Positions 5,744 through 7,410 of a DNA stretch of 7,410 nt are shown here, piece after piece. The stretch covers positions 1 to 7,410 of the forward strand of contig CAMLKV010000102.1 in NCBI GenBank assembly GCA_946480635.1, written 5' to 3'. Each line of letters starts with the position of its first letter. Position 1 is the stretch's first letter. The translations under genes were made by a program, and so were the position numbers. The notes below the pieces were generated by a model. It saw only the letters and a program-made list of their open reading frames with translations. It had not been told where the DNA came from and ran no database searches. This stretch comes from an uncultured Flavobacterium sp. GTDB taxonomy: Bacteria; Bacteroidota; Bacteroidia; Flavobacteriales; Flavobacteriaceae.

Positions 5744-6306
5744 TATAACAACAATACGGTCGAACCCACTAAAATTAGTGATCTAAAAGATTTTGTAGAA
5801 AATCCAACTCCTTTTTATAGAAATAATTTGTTAATTCAATTACAAGGATTTCCTCTAGTAATTAAAGAAGTTAGTAAAAATATGTTCAATCAATCAATCA
5901 ATCATTCATGTTTCAAAAACTGATGCTAAAAATATTCGAGAATTTCCAATTGATTGTGAATTACTAGAAGATTATAATTTCATTGATATTATGAAGTCGG
6001 AAAAATTTGGAAAACTTTTTGATGATTTGAAAAGATTATTAGTAGCATACTTATATTTCTTTACAATTACTTCCTGAACATCAAACAAGGGATTTGATTA
6101 ATGATATTTCAAATTACAGATTAACAGATAATGCAAAATCAACTCTTGTAATCAAGAAATATATCCCAGAAAGTAAAATTTTATACGTCGGAAAAGTAAA
6201 ACGTAATCTATCAGGTAGAATTGTGCAACACTTAGGTTTCTATCAAGTTCCGAGAACACAAGCTCTTCAACTTTTTTATTGGACACAAAATAACAATTTG
6301 AAATGA
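5744..6306 (+). pseudogene. Decayed gene with a GIY-YIG-like C-terminal region
   Basis: Three coding-like segments in successive frames read as one protein. Segment 1 (frame 2, to 5903) contains EPTKISDLKDFVENPTPFYR and LLIQLQGFPLVIKEVSKN. Segment 2 (frame 3, 5904 to TGA 6075) contains IHVSKTDAKNIREFPIDCEL and FGKLFDDLKRLLVAYL. Segment 3 (frame 1, about 6058-6306) contains LQLLPEHQTRDLINDISNYR and ILYVGKVKRNLSGRIVQHLG. The last motif, with Y-V-G-K, a spaced Arg and a His, resembles the core of GIY-YIG nuclease-like folds. The resemblance is modest and the rest of the protein is unfamiliar. The first break lies at (CAAT)4, where removing one unit joins segments 1 and 2. The second is near 6053-6063, where loss of one T joins segments 2 and 3. 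No start codon is present; ACG at 5756 sits where an ATG would be expected. The 3' end also looks cut short, just after the TQALQLFYW strand. Confidence 0.7.
5887..5902 (+). repeat. (CAAT)4 tetranucleotide tract
   Basis: Four perfect CAAT units lie at the exact point where the decayed gene changes from frame 2 to frame 3. Three units would keep the frame open (reading NMFNQSIIHVSKTDAKN). Tetranucleotide tracts of this type are classic sites of slipped-strand mispairing. Confidence 0.85.
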
Positions 6307-6406
6307 GAAAAATGCTACAAAAGAAGTAACCAATGACGAAATAGTTCCTAAAGATGAAACTAATGAAAATGAAAAACCGTCCGACTTATTCAGACGGTTT
6401 TATTAG
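6302..6406 (+). other. Short acidic open frame, possible protein-tail remnant
   Basis: This frame opens directly after TGA 6299-6301, has no start, and ends at TAG 6404-6406. It encodes an acidic, lysine-rich tail (KEVTNDEIVPKDETNENEKP, then SDLFRRFY). The composition is that of a flexible C-terminus, and the last residues come from the terminator hairpin arm. It may be the tail of the decayed gene after another frame break, or the end of a different deleted gene. The peptide alone is not diagnostic. Confidence 0.25.
6373..6401 (+). terminator. Hairpin terminator after the decayed gene
   Basis: AAAACCGTC (6373-6381) pairs with GACGGTTTT (6393-6401) in a perfect 9-bp stem. Inside the 11-base loop, GA and TC can extend it past one C-A mismatch. 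The T-run is the end of the stem itself, followed by ATTAG, so it is probably weaker than the other two. Confidence 0.7.
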
Positions 6407-6413
6407 ATTGAAC

Positions 6414-6421
6414 TATATTTG
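6414..6421 (+). promoter_or_regulatory. Candidate Bacteroidota -7 promoter element
   Basis: TATATTTG matches the TAnnTTTG consensus in full, and it lies between the terminator and the RteC-family gene. No good -33 TTTG/TTG sits 19-21 bases upstream; that position falls in the terminator. If used, the leader to ATG 6603 would be about 175 bases. This rests on motif match alone. Confidence 0.3.
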
Positions 6422-6447
6422 GTTTAGGTGTTAAAACTTAAACCTGG

Positions 6448-6460
6448 TATACTGAGTATA
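6448..6460. promoter_or_regulatory. 13-bp palindrome TATACT-G-AGTATA
   Basis: Perfect 6-bp arms flank a single central G in the region upstream of the RteC-family gene, about 27 bases after the candidate -7 element. Size and symmetry suit a dimeric-repressor operator, but AT-rich palindromes of this length also arise by chance. Confidence 0.3.
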
Positions 6461-6481
6461 TTATTTTAAAAATTACTATTC

Positions 6482-6512
6482 AATTCGGGAAATTAACTAT
6501 GTAATTCGGGAA
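6482..6512. promoter_or_regulatory. Two AATTCGGGAA direct repeats 21 bp apart
   Basis: AATTCGGGAA occurs at 6482-6491 and 6503-6512, a start-to-start distance of 21 bp, equal to two helical turns. The CGGG core stands out in an AT-rich region. Same-face direct repeats are typical binding sites for response regulators or AraC-type activators. They lie 91-121 bases before the RteC-family start. Confidence 0.45.
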
Positions 6513-6552
6513 TCCAATACCACTCCATTTGCAACCTCAACATCAGTCAAAT

Positions 6553-6591
6553 AGATTTGCCTCTCAGTTCAATTCTGAATCAATCAAATCT
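6553..6591 (+). promoter_or_regulatory. Leader hairpin just upstream of the RteC-family start
   Basis: AGATTTG (6553-6559) is complementary to CAAATCT (6585-6591), and inside them TCAG (6564-6567) pairs with CTGA (6575-6578). The outer stem ends 11 bases before ATG 6603. An overlapping small palindrome, CAAAT-AG-ATTTG (6548-6559), could form a competing fold. Internal loops make the structure imperfect. Confidence 0.3.
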
Positions 6592-6602
6592 AAATACACT
6601 AA

Positions 6603-7410
6603 ATGAAATTGTTTTCTGAATCATTGATGCACGAAATGGAGCATCAGTTAAAATTGATACATCAAGAAATTGAGCCCCCTCAACAATCTTCCGAAAAATC
6701 TATAAAAGTTATCGTTTCTATTTTAGAAAAATTGAAAACCTTTTTCATAAAATACAAGTTTCAAAACAAAGTCGAGGAAATCGAATTCTTCAGAAATATA
6801 AAACCAAAGTTTTCAGCTAAACTCATTTACTACAATGAAATTTATAATATTGAAACCAACAAACCAACTGGTTCCAAAAAAACAACTCGAAAATATTATA
6901 ATGCTGAACTCATAAAGTTAAAAACGTATTTCAACGAAAACCGAGAATTTTACCACTATTATCGCACTGGGAACAGTTGTTTGGATAATAAATATTTCAT
7001 ACGGGGTAAATACGATGTTAAACTCACACTTGATAGCTTTTATTTTCAGGCAGATCATAGATTTTCCACATCACACGATTATAAGGTAGCCTGCATATTA
7101 GCTAATGATTTAATAAAGAGTTTTCTGGAAGAAGAAATCACAAAATTAGAGAGTAAAGCCATAAAAAACGTACCTCCTTCACTACACAAAAACGAGCAAA
7201 AATGGACAGGCTCAAAAGTTGAATTAATCGAATTAATGTATGCGCTCCATACACAAGGAGTTTTTAATAATGGGACATCAGGACTCAAAGAAATAGCTTC
7301 ATTTTTCGAATCAGTTTTTGATGTAGAGTTAGGTCAGTTCCACAGGGTTTTTCTGGAAATCCGAAACAGGAAATCTGAAAGAACAAAATTCTTGAGCACA
7401 CTCAAAAACA
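6603..7410 (+). CDS. RteC-family regulator of mobile-element transfer, 3' end off window
   Basis: An RteC-domain protein, open for 269 codons to the window edge. In Bacteroides CTnDOT, RteC is the DNA-binding activator of the excision operon, and Flavobacteriaceae homologues are usually found in integrative elements. ATG 6603 is the first possible start because an in-frame TAA (6600-6602) directly precedes it. Seen in order: a charged N-terminal helix region (1-66); KPKFSAKLIYYNEIYNIE (67-84); FYHYYRTGNSCLDNKYFIRG (116-135), the most typical RteC block; WTGSKVELIELMYALHTQGV (201-220); and a C-terminal helical region with LGQFHRVFLEIRNRKSERTK (243-262), a likely winged-helix DNA-contact end. 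Homologues usually end soon after this, so little is missing. Codons use C in third position somewhat more than neighbouring genes do, which fits acquisition. Leader repeats at 6482-6512 and a hairpin at 6553-6591 may control it. Confidence 0.92.
   Translation, partial: MKLFSESLMHEMEHQLKLIHQEIEPPQQSSEKSIKVIVSILEKLKTFFIKYKFQNKVEEIEFFRNIKPKFSAKLIYYNEIYNIETNKPTGSKKTTRKYYNAELIKLKTYFNENREFYHYYRTGNSCLDNKYFIRGKYDVKLTLDSFYFQADHRFSTSHDYKVACILANDLIKSFLEEEITKLESKAIKNVPPSLHKNEQKWTGSKVELIELMYALHTQGVFNNGTSGLKEIASFFESVFDVELGQFHRVFLEIRNRKSERTKFLSTLKN

Noticed and set aside
7079..7288. Minus-strand open frame of 69 codons
   Set aside because: It is antisense to the well-supported RteC-family coding sequence.

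Overview
The window is AT-rich DNA from a member of the Bacteroidota, most likely Flavobacteriaceae (Flavobacterium or a close relative). The evidence is a type IX secretion (T9SS) type A C-terminal sorting domain, a Bacteroidota-type surface protein carrying 'NGNVGIGTTSP' repeats, a TPR/HisKA_2 sensor kinase, an AraC-type response regulator, an RteC-family protein, and starts that lack Shine-Dalgarno sequences. All recognisable genes are on the + strand, except a possible fragment at the left edge.

Layout. Positions 1-128 hold an ambiguous coding-like fragment, best read on the minus strand as a remnant or edge of another exported protein. Positions 142-2787 hold two intact exported-protein genes 15 bases apart, ending in a strong hairpin terminator (2821-2846). 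The first is an FN3-FN3-GEVED protein exported by T9SS. The second is a tail-fibre/S74-like repeat protein with a C-terminal coiled coil. Positions 2976-5534 hold a sensory module in one orientation: a periplasmic-TPR histidine kinase followed 11 bases later by a receiver-AraC response regulator, ending in a second strong terminator (5704-5729). As sequenced, both of these genes are split by a frame change of the same sense, each at an AAAA run where one extra A would rejoin the halves.

Positions 5744-6306 hold a decayed gene whose last part resembles a GIY-YIG-like fold. It has lost its start and its reading frame is broken twice, once exactly at a (CAAT)4 tract where removal of one unit restores the frame. 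A third terminator-like hairpin follows (6373-6401). Positions 6402-6602 form a leader or control region with a candidate -7 element, a palindrome, a pair of direct repeats 21 bp apart and an imperfect hairpin. Positions 6603-7410 hold an RteC-family gene that runs off the right edge.

Interpretation. The left half is ordinary cell-surface gene content. The right half looks like the worn edge of a mobile element: RteC proteins are known as regulators of Bacteroides conjugative transposon excision, and here one follows a decayed gene and a disrupted two-component system. Simple-sequence tracts (T9 in the kinase signal peptide, A9 in the receiver, CAAT x4 in the decayed gene) and two matching frame changes raise three possibilities: slippage-driven phase variation, pseudogenisation or sequencing error. 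These cannot be separated from one sequence. I see no CRISPR array, tRNA, rRNA or insertion sequence.
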